Below the pieces are notes generated by a model that saw nothing but the letters and a program-made list of their open reading frames with translations, had not been told where the DNA came from and made no database searches. A stretch of DNA of 17,177 bases, from NCBI GenBank assembly GCA_049700195.1, contig JBNAVY010000040.1, positions 1-17,177 of the forward strand. The letters are read 5' to 3'. This DNA comes from JBNAVY01 sp049700195 (GTDB lineage: Bacteria; Bacillota; Thermoanaerobacteria; Thermoanaerobacterales; Thermoanaerobacteraceae). A program made the translations under genes and the position numbers. This document shows positions 7,357 to 16,042 of the stretch, in pieces (the stretch's first letter is position 1; each line of letters opens with the position of its first letter).

Positions 7357-7644
7357 TTAATGATTATTTTTCACATCAACCACCACTTTATTTATAATGT
7401 TTATTATATTTTCATCTGTTAAAGAATAATAAATTACAGTCCCTTCCCTTCTGGTTTTTACCATATTATTTGCTCTTAATACCATCAAATGCCTTGATAC
7501 ATGGGATTGATCTAAATTTAGTGCTGACATCATCTGGCATACACACATTTCCTTTTTGCTTAAAAGTTTAATTATCTTTATTCTCGTAGGATGCGATAAT
7601 GCTTTAAAGTATTCGGCAGCTTTATTATATACGTTAGCTTCCAC
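7357..7644 (-). CDS. ArsR/SmtB-family metalloid-responsive repressor with CVC motif
   Basis: A 95-residue winged-helix repressor. FKALSHPTRIKIIKLLSKKEMCVCQMM (residues 13-39) includes Cys34-Val35-Cys36, the alpha-3 thiol pair that senses As(III)/Sb(III) in classical ArsR. The recognition helix is LDQSHVSRHLMVLR (44-57) and the wing TRREGTVIYYSL (64-75). A third, separate cysteine is lacking, so binding would be two-coordinate or need another ligand. The start is GTG at 7644 with AAGGGTG upstream. The next gene is a TDT transporter rather than ArsB/Acr3 or ArsC, an uncommon partner. Autoregulation is indicated by a near-perfect dyad filling its own promoter spacer. The inducer could be arsenite, antimonite or another thiol-reactive species; that is not decided by sequence. 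Confidence 0.88.
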   Translation of the reverse strand: MEANVYNKAAEYFKALSHPTRIKIIKLLSKKEMCVCQMMSALNLDQSHVSRHLMVLRANNMVKTRREGTVIYYSLTDENIINIINKVVVDVKNNH

Positions 7645-7666
7645 TTCTTTTCACCCTTTCATATAA

Positions 7667-7695
7667 ATTATATTCGATTTTTCAAATATAGTCAA
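7667..7695 (-). promoter_or_regulatory. arsR promoter with embedded operator
   Basis: On the minus strand TTGACT (7690-7695) and TATAAT (7667-7672) are separated by exactly 17 bases, a near-consensus promoter. The spacer and part of the -10 hold an inverted repeat: TATATTCGA (7669-7677), spacer TTTT, TCAAATATA (7682-7690), with eight of nine positions paired. A bound ArsR dimer would block RNA polymerase directly. Confidence 0.78.
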
Positions 7696-7733
7696 GTTAA
7701 TTTTTTGTCAAGTCGTTAATAATAAAGGTCAAA

Positions 7734-8612
7734 TTACTCTACATTTAAAAAAGCGATATCAAGGCTTTTGAGATTAGTCTTTTTCATAATAAGATCACAT
7801 TTGCACAAAAAAATAAAATAAATATTATGTCCATGAACATCTCCTAAAGTCTCAAAATTCCCCTGTCCTTTTGATATGATGGTATCTGCCTTTTCAAACC
7901 ACTTCATAAACTCATCTGAGACTTCTTCTAAGTCTGTACCAGGAATATCCGTTCCGTTATCAATTATAATAGCAAATTTATCTATACCTGCCATATAGGC
8001 ATCCTCTTTTGTTATATCATTTAACACATATCCTCCTCTTGTGGCAAAGATTATATCTAAATATGGATTATAATTTTTAATCTCTTTTATCAAAAGCATA
8101 TCCAAAATAACTTCTCCCGAATTATCACCCAGATAAAGAAGATATTTACTTTTCCCAAGGTCTTTTTTAAACTTTTCATACACATCCACAGGAAATTCTT
8201 TCTTTAAAGTAGGTTTAATGACCTTATCCATTACATCTTTTTCAACATTAGTAAAAGCGCCAAAGTCTATTATATTACCTGCAGCAGCAATTTTTACAGC
8301 AGTCAAAAGCCTGTCTTTTGAATTTTTTATAATCTCTTCAAGGTCTTCTACAAGATTTAACAGTTTTTTATTAAAATACATCCTCTCTTCCTTGTAAAAG
8401 TCAAAGTCTTCTTCTTTATTCATATAATTTTTTAAAAGTCTGTAAGAATATGCAGTTATATAAGGCGATGCTTTTGTAAGGGGAGTATTTATAATAAATC
8501 TCATAAGATCTTTTAAATAAAGTATTTTTTTCTCTTCATCCTTTATATATCTATCTGCAATCTTATACGCATGATTTAATATACATGGTATACATTGAGA
8601 ATCCAACTTCAA
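7734..8612 (-). CDS. DUF89-family protein (ARMT1-like / damage-control phosphatase fold)
   Basis: About 292 residues. DUF89 proteins are metal-dependent phosphatases on damaged or side-product phospho-metabolites, or carboxyl methyltransferases in the human case; the substrate here is unknown. Metal-site motif GDNSGEVILD is in the middle, followed by ATRGGYVLND and KGQGNFETL, all typical. A CxxC near the start (SQCIPCIL) and a late CKC fit the cysteine-bearing prokaryotic subfamily. The frame could open at GTG 8621, but the GAGGTGG ribosome site then overlaps the start. TTG at 8612 has correct spacing and gives the family-like opening MKLDSQCIPC, so I prefer it. It lies 14 bases behind the M28 peptidase gene and is the last gene of the unit; no clear terminator hairpin follows. 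Confidence 0.8.
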   Translation of the reverse strand: MKLDSQCIPCILNHAYKIADRYIKDEEKKILYLKDLMRFIINTPLTKASPYITAYSYRLLKNYMNKEEDFDFYKEERMYFNKKLLNLVEDLEEIIKNSKDRLLTAVKIAAAGNIIDFGAFTNVEKDVMDKVIKPTLKKEFPVDVYEKFKKDLGKSKYLLYLGDNSGEVILDMLLIKEIKNYNPYLDIIFATRGGYVLNDITKEDAYMAGIDKFAIIIDNGTDIPGTDLEEVSDEFMKWFEKADTIISKGQGNFETLGDVHGHNIYFIFLCKCDLIMKKTNLKSLDIAFLNVE

Positions 8613-8626
8613 TTTTACCACCTCAA

Positions 8627-9802
8627 TTATCTTTTACTTAAACTTTCAGCGACATTTTTTAAATACTCTTTAAAAAATTCCTCTTCATAGCGAAGTAATT
8701 TCATATCAACATTTTCTATTGTATCTGTATGCCAGTGATAATTGCCTAATCTTCCATTTTCATCTTTTGCAAGAAAGGCTATAGCGTCAAAACCCCCACT
8801 TAAGACTGGTAAAGCATCTGTCGGAAGTAATAAGTTTTTCATTTTTTGTATATTCCCTTTTGGATACTTTTCTGCCATTTTATCTGCTATATCAATTAGC
8901 ATTTCTCCCGCTTTTTTATAAAATATCATTCCTTCTCCTTCTAGATAAGTGATCTTTCCAGCACCAAGATTATCTAAAATTATAAACTGCGTATCTTTAG
9001 GTAGATATCCACCATATTTTTTTATAAAATTTTTCATACCTCTTTCTCCTGTTTCTTCACTCCCAGTAAATAAAAATATAATATCTATATTTTCAGGAAA
9101 TTTATCTTTATTTTTTATATAATAATCAGCTAAAGCTAAAGTCAAAGCTACACCTGTCCCATTATCATTAGCACCTTGAGTGTATTTACCTGTTATTTCA
9201 CAAATAGCCATAAAAATTATATTAGCTGCAACAATTATAAACCCTAATTTAATGAAAATTTTCCCTAAAACATATAACTTAATTAAAATACTTAAAAGTC
9301 CCAAAGGTATTAATCCAAAACCTATATAGGATATATTGTAAATTACATTTAAGTAATCTACAACCTTAGGATGAAACATTATACTTCCCCTTTGAGTATC
9401 ATAATGAGCTGATAAAATTATTTTTTTACGTTTTTCTGCGTCAAAACTAGTAAAAATATTTTGCGATAAAAATCTTGGCATTATACTTGTCTCAATTGAA
9501 ATACCACTAACCTCTAATAAAAGAGGTATTATTGCCAATATACTAAGTAAAAATGATATAAATACGTATATATTTTTCTGAAAAATAAAAGGAATTATTA
9601 TAGATATCAATAAAATTATTGCTGTTTGTAAAGGAAGAATGTATAAATTATCTCTTGTTGTCTTAAAAGATTGCTTTTTTGGAATGTATCCCATATTTTT
9701 AAGCAATTCCAAAATATGCTCCGCCGCTTTCATCTCGTTTTTTGTTCCTGAACCTCTATGTTTAAACTGGGTAATATCCTTTAAAAAATCGATACTTTTC
9801 AT
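8627..9802 (-). CDS. Membrane-embedded M28-family zinc metallopeptidase
   Basis: A 391-residue M28 (aminopeptidase Y/S-like) protein with a full set of co-catalytic metal ligands: His133 and Asp135 (SAHYDT), Asp213 (GANDNGTG), Glu249/Glu250 (GSEETG), Asp277 (ILDNLG) and His358 (YHWHTD). Two hydrophobic helices (about 54-74 and 77-97) interrupt the fold before the first ligand. Two more (about 155-175 and 180-201) sit between the first and second ligand blocks, so the peptidase domain is split by membrane segments. No signal peptide. ATG at 9802 has AGGAGG at seven bases. It lies 18 bases after the lipoprotein gene and 14 before the DUF89 gene. The likely role is trimming peptides or proteins at the membrane; the target is unknown. 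Confidence 0.85.
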   Translation of the reverse strand: MKSIDFLKDITQFKHRGSGTKNEMKAAEHILELLKNMGYIPKKQSFKTTRDNLYILPLQTAIILLISIIIPFIFQKNIYVFISFLLSILAIIPLLLEVSGISIETSIMPRFLSQNIFTSFDAEKRKKIILSAHYDTQRGSIMFHPKVVDYLNVIYNISYIGFGLIPLGLLSILIKLYVLGKIFIKLGFIIVAANIIFMAICEITGKYTQGANDNGTGVALTLALADYYIKNKDKFPENIDIIFLFTGSEETGERGMKNFIKKYGGYLPKDTQFIILDNLGAGKITYLEGEGMIFYKKAGEMLIDIADKMAEKYPKGNIQKMKNLLLPTDALPVLSGGFDAIAFLAKDENGRLGNYHWHTDTIENVDMKLLRYEEEFFKEYLKNVAESLSKR

Positions 9803-9820
9803 AACAATTCCTCCTGAAAA

Positions 9821-12100
9821 TTACTTATTTTTATATTTATAAACATATCCATCTGCACAATATAAATATAAATTTGTACCGTCATTTGTCATCGAAAAAT
9901 CAAAAATTCCACTTTTATTATAATAATTATATAGAACTTCTCCTTTCTTGTTATATAAAGTTATTTTATTTGCATTATTAAGAACATTACCATATTCTTG
10001 TGATAATACTGCAATATAATTACCATCTGGTGTAATAGCAGTTTTTACAATATACCAATTAGAAGTTACAACTTTTACTTTTTCAAAATCGTTAAAAAAA
10101 GTTAAATAATTGCTTTTTTCATCATAACTACTTAAAACAACTATTGTTTCCCCATCTTTTGAAAATTTCACATCTAATATATTCCCATTTATAGTATTTG
10201 TTGATATAATATTTTTGTTATCTTCCTTTTTTAAATATATATTACAAGCATCTTTATTTTTAGATGTAAAAAATATACTCCCATCTTCAGAAACTCCTAT
10301 ATAAGGCATTTTAATTTTTGCTTCCGTATTAAAAATAAGCTTGCCTTTAAAATCAAGTGCAACATAACCTGCAATTCTATCATCAGAAAAAGTTGCGGTT
10401 ATTGCATTATGACCTATATCTATATTACTAATTTTACTTGATAATGTTTTTTGCTCCCATATCATATACCCCTTTTCATTAAAAAAGTCAATAAAAGACT
10501 TATAAATTTCATTTTCAGGTGTAGATACAGCATATGAAAAATATTTTCCATCTGATGAAACAGCACTTGAAGTTACTTTATGTTCTTTGTTTATATATTT
10601 ATGAGAAATCACCATTCCTGAATTATTATATATTATAACTTCACTACCATTTTTATCTTCTGTTACAAGCATTATTAAATCTCCATTATTAGAAATATTT
10701 ACAAACTTTATTGGTTTTTCTGTTTCAACAATCCAATATCGATTACCATTTTTAGTAGCTTTAGTTAATGTGTAATTTCGTGATATATAAATATTACCCA
10801 TATTATCAGTTATGATAAAACCCCTATTTTCAATGTTATCGCTAAAAAGCCTTTTCCAGACTTGTTCAGGATATTGACCGTTTATTGGTCGTGGTATGAC
10901 ATCTATTTTATTATTATGATAATTATACACAGAAATAAATTTTGATGATTGTGACATAATTTTACTTCCATCTGGTGAAAATCTTAACATTGCAACAATG
11001 TCATACGCTTTAGCTGTCCAAATCATATTACCGCTTTCATCCATTACACCAACATAGTCTTTTCCCTTTGAATTTGGTATTGTCGTTCCATTTATAGCAA
11101 AATAAGTATTATTATTAACAAATGTGACATCATTTATCAAACCATAGTTTATTACTATATAATCATCTAATTTCCCGCTGTTATTATAAATTTTAGATAC
11201 ACCATAATTCCCAACAATAAATTTTGTCAAATCACTATTAGTATAAAATTTTTCTGTGCTCATAGGTATAAAAATTTCCTCTTTATTAAATTTTTTTATA
11301 TATAATCCACCTCCATGCTGATTTGAAAACAGTACAGCATTACCCATTTTACTTAACATGGCATTTACTCTTGGCATAGTTAATGTATCTTCCCCAAAAC
11401 TTAAATATATAGGCATGACCATTGCTTTAATCATATTACCAGATTGCGAATAAATAAATGTGTTATTTCCTTTATTGTTATAACTTAAATCCAAAAATAA
11501 AAATTCTGAGCTATCACTACTAAAATTTGCTAATTGAGGTATAATATTATCCAACATTTTTACTAATTTGTTTCTTTTATAAATAAATATTTCTCCATAA
11601 TCTGGTTTTAGATCTTTGTAATAAACAACACTTATTACAAGGGTATTTCCATCAGGTGAAATTATGCTATCAATGTAAGTTTTTTCATATTCATTTTTCT
11701 TTTCTAGATTAAAATTAAAAAGAGAATTAAGACTTTGATCATAAATTGTTATCTTTTCTTCTCCACTTTTTACAACAATCCTATTATATGAGTGACTTAT
11801 TATCCCAAAATCAGCTTTTTTACCTAAAGACTTTTCTTTAATTATATTTTCTTTATTATATGTCCTTAAAAATATTTCACCATCTTTATATGTCAATGTA
11901 GCAATTATATCATTCGTAATAAATGTTGTATCAAAAAATCTCTCACCTGTACTTCTTATACTCCATAAAGGTACATTTTCACTTTTTGATATACTTGTAT
12001 CAATATAAGAAGGTTGTCTGATTGCTTCACCTGGCGTTTTTAAATTTGAACAACCAGACATAAAAATAAAAAATATCAAAATAAAAACAAGCCTTTTCAA
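9821..12100 (-). CDS. Beta-propeller lipoprotein (WD40/PQQ-like repeats)
   Basis: A 759-residue secreted protein. The signal peptide MKRLVFILIFFIFMSGC ends in a lipobox with Cys17, so it should be processed by signal peptidase II and anchored outside the membrane. The rest is repeats with propeller turns: SPDG (148 and 375), NNGD (471), SSDG (516), SEDG (604), SKDG (647), TPDG (690) and TNDG (738). They alternate with PQQ-like strands such as ESGNMIW (355-361) and EKGYMIW (542-548). Eight or more blades are likely, possibly two propellers. There is no enzyme motif, so it is probably a scaffold or ligand-binding protein. The start is TTG at 12100 with a G-rich ribosome site (GGGGGT) upstream. 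It opens the unit with the M28 peptidase and DUF89 genes; I see no convincing promoter in the 50 bases before it. Confidence 0.8.
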   Translation of the reverse strand: MKRLVFILIFFIFMSGCSNLKTPGEAIRQPSYIDTSISKSENVPLWSIRSTGERFFDTTFITNDIIATLTYKDGEIFLRTYNKENIIKEKSLGKKADFGIISHSYNRIVVKSGEEKITIYDQSLNSLFNFNLEKKNEYEKTYIDSIISPDGNTLVISVVYYKDLKPDYGEIFIYKRNKLVKMLDNIIPQLANFSSDSSEFLFLDLSYNNKGNNTFIYSQSGNMIKAMVMPIYLSFGEDTLTMPRVNAMLSKMGNAVLFSNQHGGGLYIKKFNKEEIFIPMSTEKFYTNSDLTKFIVGNYGVSKIYNNSGKLDDYIVINYGLINDVTFVNNNTYFAINGTTIPNSKGKDYVGVMDESGNMIWTAKAYDIVAMLRFSPDGSKIMSQSSKFISVYNYHNNKIDVIPRPINGQYPEQVWKRLFSDNIENRGFIITDNMGNIYISRNYTLTKATKNGNRYWIVETEKPIKFVNISNNGDLIMLVTEDKNGSEVIIYNNSGMVISHKYINKEHKVTSSAVSSDGKYFSYAVSTPENEIYKSFIDFFNEKGYMIWEQKTLSSKISNIDIGHNAITATFSDDRIAGYVALDFKGKLIFNTEAKIKMPYIGVSEDGSIFFTSKNKDACNIYLKKEDNKNIISTNTINGNILDVKFSKDGETIVVLSSYDEKSNYLTFFNDFEKVKVVTSNWYIVKTAITPDGNYIAVLSQEYGNVLNNANKITLYNKKGEVLYNYYNKSGIFDFSMTNDGTNLYLYCADGYVYKYKNK

Positions 12101-12144
12101 GATAATACCCCCAACATTTCTTTAAAATAATAATATCATATTTT

Positions 12145-12190
12145 AAAACAAAAAGCATATTTAAAGTTTAATGTCTTTAAATATGCTTTT
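12145..12190 (-). terminator. Strong intrinsic terminator of the PBP gene
   Basis: AAAAGCATATTTAAAG (12151-12166) and its exact complement (12175-12190) form a perfect 16-base stem with an eight-base loop. On the minus strand it is followed by TTTTTGTTTT-type U-rich sequence. It lies just past the PBP stop at 12201 and separates that gene from the lipoprotein unit. Confidence 0.88.
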
Positions 12191-12200
12191 ACATAGATTT

Positions 12201-14705
12201 TTACGGTTTTTTCAAATCATTGCCTGGTGCAATTTTAGGCGGAAAATTATTGTTAGTACCATTTCCATTTGATGGTGTAACTGGTTTAGTATCAGGCCCA
12301 TTTGGAGACTCTGGAGGATTTGTACCATTGTTATCTGGTGGTGTTGGTATATTACTATCAGGTGGAGTATTATTTTGCCCATTATCACTTGGTAAAGGAG
12401 GAAGCAGATTGTTGCTATCATCATATTGCGTTGGCAAAACATATTTTCCATCTTCTGCTACTGCATTTTGTTCTGGTGTCCTACCAGGAGGATCTATAAA
12501 CACTTCATCTTTAATTAAATTAAATGGTGTAAAAGCAGTAGCAAGTTTCCCATTTTCTGAATTAACTTTTGCACTAACATGCACAGTACAATAACTTGTT
12601 GGTTGAGTTCCTTGTGCAAAAATCTCAGTATATGTTTGATCACCCCTTGGATCTAAATGGCATAAATCTGTTGGCAGCTCTCCAGAATCTTTACATACAG
12701 TTACAGATACAATCCCTGAAGGCCTTACAAAATCTTTATATTTTAGATCTTTATGGATATTTTCCATAACTGTCTTCCATAACCTTGCAGGAAAAGATCC
12801 TCCTACAACCTTTCCAAGTCTATCATCTTTTAAAGTTATTGAATTGTTGTCATAGCCCATCCATACAGAACCTACGTAATATGGTGTAAAACCTGTAAAC
12901 CAGGCATTATTATAGTTGTCAGTTGTACCTGTTTTACCTGCAACAGGCATATTTGAAAGACGTGCATTTGTGCCCGTACCATAATTAACTACATCTTGCA
13001 TCATATTTTCTAAAATGTATGCATTTTGCTCACTTAAAACTACATGTCTTAATGGTTTGTTATCAATAATTACATTTCCATCAGCATCTGTTACTTTTTC
13101 AAAAGTTATTGGAGTTGTATAAATACCTCCATTGGCAATAGCACCATAAGCTGCTGCTTCTTGCATTGTTGTAACTCCTTTATATAAACCTCCAAGTGCA
13201 AGTGCTGGTAAATACATATCATTTTTTGTAATATCTAGTCCAAATTTTTTACCATAATTTGCTGATGTATTTATGCCTATCATATCTACAACCTTAACTG
13301 CAGGAATATTTCTTGAATTTTTTAAAGCATCTCTGAGAGTTACAAGTCCTTTATAGCTTGAAGATTCATAATTATGAGGAGTCCAATTGCCAAAAGTTGT
13401 TGGAACATCATCAACAACTGTTGCAGCAGTTAGTCCACTTTCCAAAGCAGGACCATAAACTGTTAAAGGCTTAATTGAAGAACCAGGCTGCCTATAAGCC
13501 TGTGTTGCTCTATTAAATCCCATTAAAATATTTGTCTCATCTCTTCCCCCTACCAATCCTTTGACTTCACCTGTATGCCAGTCAATTATAACCATTGCAC
13601 TTTGAACTGCATCTTTTATCCTAGAGTTTACAGGAAAAAGCTTTGGATCTTTAAAAGCATTTTCTATAGAATTTTGGATATTTAAGTCCATAGTAGTATA
13701 TATTCTCAGTCCACCATTGTAAATTTTATTTACAGATTCATCACGTGAAATGTTTAGTTTTTTTGATAATGCATCTGCAACATCGTTTATTACTTGATCA
13801 ACAAAATATTTGTGATCATATGTTGTGAGATTAGTTCTTTTAAATTCTAATTTTTCAGCTATAGCTTTATCATATTGTTCTTTTGTAATATAGCCTTGAT
13901 TTAGCATTTCTTTTAATACTAAATGTTGCCTATCTATTGATGCTTCTAAATTTGCATAAGGTGAATATAAAGATGGATTATTAGTAATACCAGCTATTAT
14001 AGCTGCCTGAGCTAAATCCAGCTGACTTACATCTTTACCAAAGTAAGCTAAAGATGCTGCTTGAACACCATAGGCATTTACATTAGGGCCACCAAGATAA
14101 ATTGTATTCAAATATGCTTCAAGAATCTGCTTTTTAGAATATTTCTGTTCTAATCGCCACGCTAAAACTGCTTCCTGAATTTTTCTGGAAAATGTCTTTT
14201 GATCTGTAAGCATAGTATTTTTTATCAGTTGCTGTGTTATAGTACTAGCTCCTTCAACAGGTTTCCCACCAGCTCTTATATCTGCTATTAATGCTCCAAG
14301 TATTCTCCTTGGATCTATGCCAAGATTATTTTTATAAAATCTCTGATCCTCAATAGCAACAAAAGCATTTTGAAGGTCTTTAGGTATTTTATCAATAGGA
14401 ACCCAAAGTCTATTATCAGCTCCATGCAAAATTGCTGTTCTCTCCCATTGGCCAGTACTGTTTTTTGCATATACAATTGATGACTGTTTTTGTGATGTTA
14501 AAGCTTCTTGTGAAAGAGGAGGTGTATTTTTAATAATAGCTAAAACCTTACCTCCAATAGCTCCTACACCTGCAAAAAATAATACTAAAATAACATATAT
14601 TAAAACTTTAACTATTTTTTTAGATGAGCTTTTTTTTTCACTTTTTTTGTCCTTACTCTTCTGCTTTCTTCTATCACTGCGTTTTAAATTTGAATTTTCG
14701 TCCAT
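12201..14705 (-). CDS. Class A penicillin-binding protein (PBP1a-type transglycosylase/transpeptidase)
   Basis: An 834-residue bifunctional peptidoglycan synthase. A lysine-rich cytoplasmic tail (1-30) precedes one membrane anchor (31-58). The GT51 domain starts near 100, with catalytic Glu119 in VAIEDQRFY and the second block EGASTITQQLIKN (151-163). The transpeptidase has SSIK (Ser409-Lys412, nucleophile Ser409), SRN (464-466) and KTGT (591-594), so both activities look intact. After it, Cys671, Cys682 and Cys706 lie in a small domain found in clostridial PBP1a-like proteins. It ends in a low-complexity tail rich in Pro, Asn and Gly (about 765-834), typical of wall-spanning linkers. ATG at 14705 has GGGGGAT upstream. 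Monocistronic: its own promoter and a strong terminator bracket it. Confidence 0.95.
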   Translation of the reverse strand: MDENSNLKRSDRRKQKSKDKKSEKKSSSKKIVKVLIYVILVLFFAGVGAIGGKVLAIIKNTPPLSQEALTSQKQSSIVYAKNSTGQWERTAILHGADNRLWVPIDKIPKDLQNAFVAIEDQRFYKNNLGIDPRRILGALIADIRAGGKPVEGASTITQQLIKNTMLTDQKTFSRKIQEAVLAWRLEQKYSKKQILEAYLNTIYLGGPNVNAYGVQAASLAYFGKDVSQLDLAQAAIIAGITNNPSLYSPYANLEASIDRQHLVLKEMLNQGYITKEQYDKAIAEKLEFKRTNLTTYDHKYFVDQVINDVADALSKKLNISRDESVNKIYNGGLRIYTTMDLNIQNSIENAFKDPKLFPVNSRIKDAVQSAMVIIDWHTGEVKGLVGGRDETNILMGFNRATQAYRQPGSSIKPLTVYGPALESGLTAATVVDDVPTTFGNWTPHNYESSSYKGLVTLRDALKNSRNIPAVKVVDMIGINTSANYGKKFGLDITKNDMYLPALALGGLYKGVTTMQEAAAYGAIANGGIYTTPITFEKVTDADGNVIIDNKPLRHVVLSEQNAYILENMMQDVVNYGTGTNARLSNMPVAGKTGTTDNYNNAWFTGFTPYYVGSVWMGYDNNSITLKDDRLGKVVGGSFPARLWKTVMENIHKDLKYKDFVRPSGIVSVTVCKDSGELPTDLCHLDPRGDQTYTEIFAQGTQPTSYCTVHVSAKVNSENGKLATAFTPFNLIKDEVFIDPPGRTPEQNAVAEDGKYVLPTQYDDSNNLLPPLPSDNGQNNTPPDSNIPTPPDNNGTNPPESPNGPDTKPVTPSNGNGTNNNFPPKIAPGNDLKKP

Positions 14706-14753
14706 AGCGATCCCCCATATTTCAAATACTTACATACTTATTATATCATACTG

Positions 14754-14762
14754 ATTATAACA
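14754..14762 (-). promoter_or_regulatory. Extended -10 promoter of the PBP gene
   Basis: On the minus strand the sequence is TG-T-TATAAT within TTTGTGTTATAAT, about 50 bases before the PBP ATG. No good -35 box is seen, as is usual for extended -10 promoters. A second TATAAT-like box lies closer to the gene (about 14740). The rest of the 167-base gap holds A/T runs only. Confidence 0.5.
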
Positions 14763-14845
14763 CAAATTGTATCATTTTTTTATGTCCAAATTGTAACAAA
14801 ATATTAAAAAATCATTAATTAAATATAAATTTTTATTAATTTTCA

Positions 14846-14874
14846 TCAAAAAAAATCAGCACAAGGCTGATTTT
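14846..14874 (-). terminator. Intrinsic terminator of the alcohol dehydrogenase gene
   Basis: AAAATCAGC (14852-14860), a five-base loop and GCTGATTTT (14866-14874), followed on the minus strand by a run of Ts. The first stem arm overlaps the dehydrogenase stop codon (14873-14875), so the hairpin forms only once the ribosome has left. Confidence 0.85.
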
Positions 14875-16042
14875 ATTTTGCTATGTTATATATATTTACT
14901 ATATCATTTTTTGTCAATTTAACAAAATTACCTCGGGTTTTATCTTTATTATTTGTACACTTTTCTGCCATTTCTTCAAATCTATCACTTGAAATACCCG
15001 CTTCTTTTAAAGTTACTGGAAGTCCAATCTCTTTAAAAAATTCTGTCATTCGTCTTATACCTTCCAATGCTACCTCTTCGAGGTTTTCATAAGGTAGGTC
15101 CACATCCCATACTTTTACAGCAAATTGTACAAAGCGATTTATATCATGTTTGTATACATATTTCATCCATGCAGGAAAAATAATTGCAAGTCCTGCTCCA
15201 TGAGCAATATCATAAATAGCACTTAATTCATGCTCAATACCATGAGATGCCCAATCACCTATTCTTCCTGTACTTAATAAATCATTATGTGCAATGGTAC
15301 CTGCCCACATTATCTCTGCTCTTGCATTGTAATTTGTTGGGTCTTTTAAAACGATACGGACATTATTTATAACCGTTTTTAAGGTAGCTTCACTTAATCT
15401 GTCAGTTAAATCAACATTTTTGACATTTGTAAAATATCTTTCCATTACGTGGGCCATAATGTCTGCAACACCACAGGCCGTTTGATAGTTAGGCAATGTA
15501 TATGTAAGCTCCGGATTCATAATTGCAAACTTAGGCCTAATTATTTCATGGTGAAAACCTATTTTAAACCACCCGTCTTCATTTGTAATAACTGTAGAGT
15601 CGCTGGCCTCACTTCCTGTTGCAGGAATAGTTAAAATGACACCTACAGGTAAAGCCCTTTCAAGCTTCGCTTTTCCTGCAAAAAAGTCCCACACATTGCC
15701 ATCATAAGGTACTCCCATTGCAATAGCCTTTGCAGTGTCAATAACGCTTCCTCCGCCAACAGCTAAAATAAAATCGATATTATTTTCTCGGCATAATTTT
15801 ATTCCTTCCTGCACAAGGCTGAGCCTTGGATTAGGCTTTACACCTGATAGCTCTATAAACTCAACTCCTGTTTCTTTTAAAGAATTTATAACTTTATCAT
15901 ATAAGCCAGATTTTTTTATGCTTCCTCCACCATAGCAAAATAATACTTTGCTGCTATACTTTTTTACCTCTTCACCCACTTGATGTTCTGTTCCTTTACC
16001 AAAAATAATCTTTGTAGGGCTTGAAAAAACAAAGTTTTCCAT
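14873..16042 (-). CDS. Iron-containing (group III) alcohol dehydrogenase, YqhD/BdhA-like
   Basis: A 389-residue enzyme that reduces aldehydes such as butyraldehyde to alcohols. The metal ligands Asp194, His198 (GVADIMAHVMERYF), His267 (WASHGIEHEL) and His281 (IAHGAGLAI) fall on the same residue numbers as in E. coli YqhD. The nucleotide loop GGGSVIDTAKAIA starts at 97. The segment YGGGSIKKSGLYD (37-49) resembles that of NADPH-using YqhD, so NADPH is likely, though clostridial homologues also include NADH users. The frame extends 20 codons further to 16102, but ATG at 16042 has GGGGGAGT at proper spacing and gives the canonical opening MENFVF..PT.IIFG; the longer start would add an unrelated leader. 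Monocistronic, with its own terminator. Probably part of fermentative redox balancing or aldehyde detoxification. Confidence 0.92.
   Translation of the reverse strand: MENFVFSSPTKIIFGKGTEHQVGEEVKKYSSKVLFCYGGGSIKKSGLYDKVINSLKETGVEFIELSGVKPNPRLSLVQEGIKLCRENNIDFILAVGGGSVIDTAKAIAMGVPYDGNVWDFFAGKAKLERALPVGVILTIPATGSEASDSTVITNEDGWFKIGFHHEIIRPKFAIMNPELTYTLPNYQTACGVADIMAHVMERYFTNVKNVDLTDRLSEATLKTVINNVRIVLKDPTNYNARAEIMWAGTIAHNDLLSTGRIGDWASHGIEHELSAIYDIAHGAGLAIIFPAWMKYVYKHDINRFVQFAVKVWDVDLPYENLEEVALEGIRRMTEFFKEIGLPVTLKEAGISSDRFEEMAEKCTNNKDKTRGNFVKLTKNDIVNIYNIAK

Noticed and set aside
12212..12594. Overlapping frames on both strands opposite or within the PBP C-terminal region
   Set aside because: They mirror the Pro/Asn/Gly low-complexity tail codons and lack starts with ribosome sites; the PBP frame is complete.
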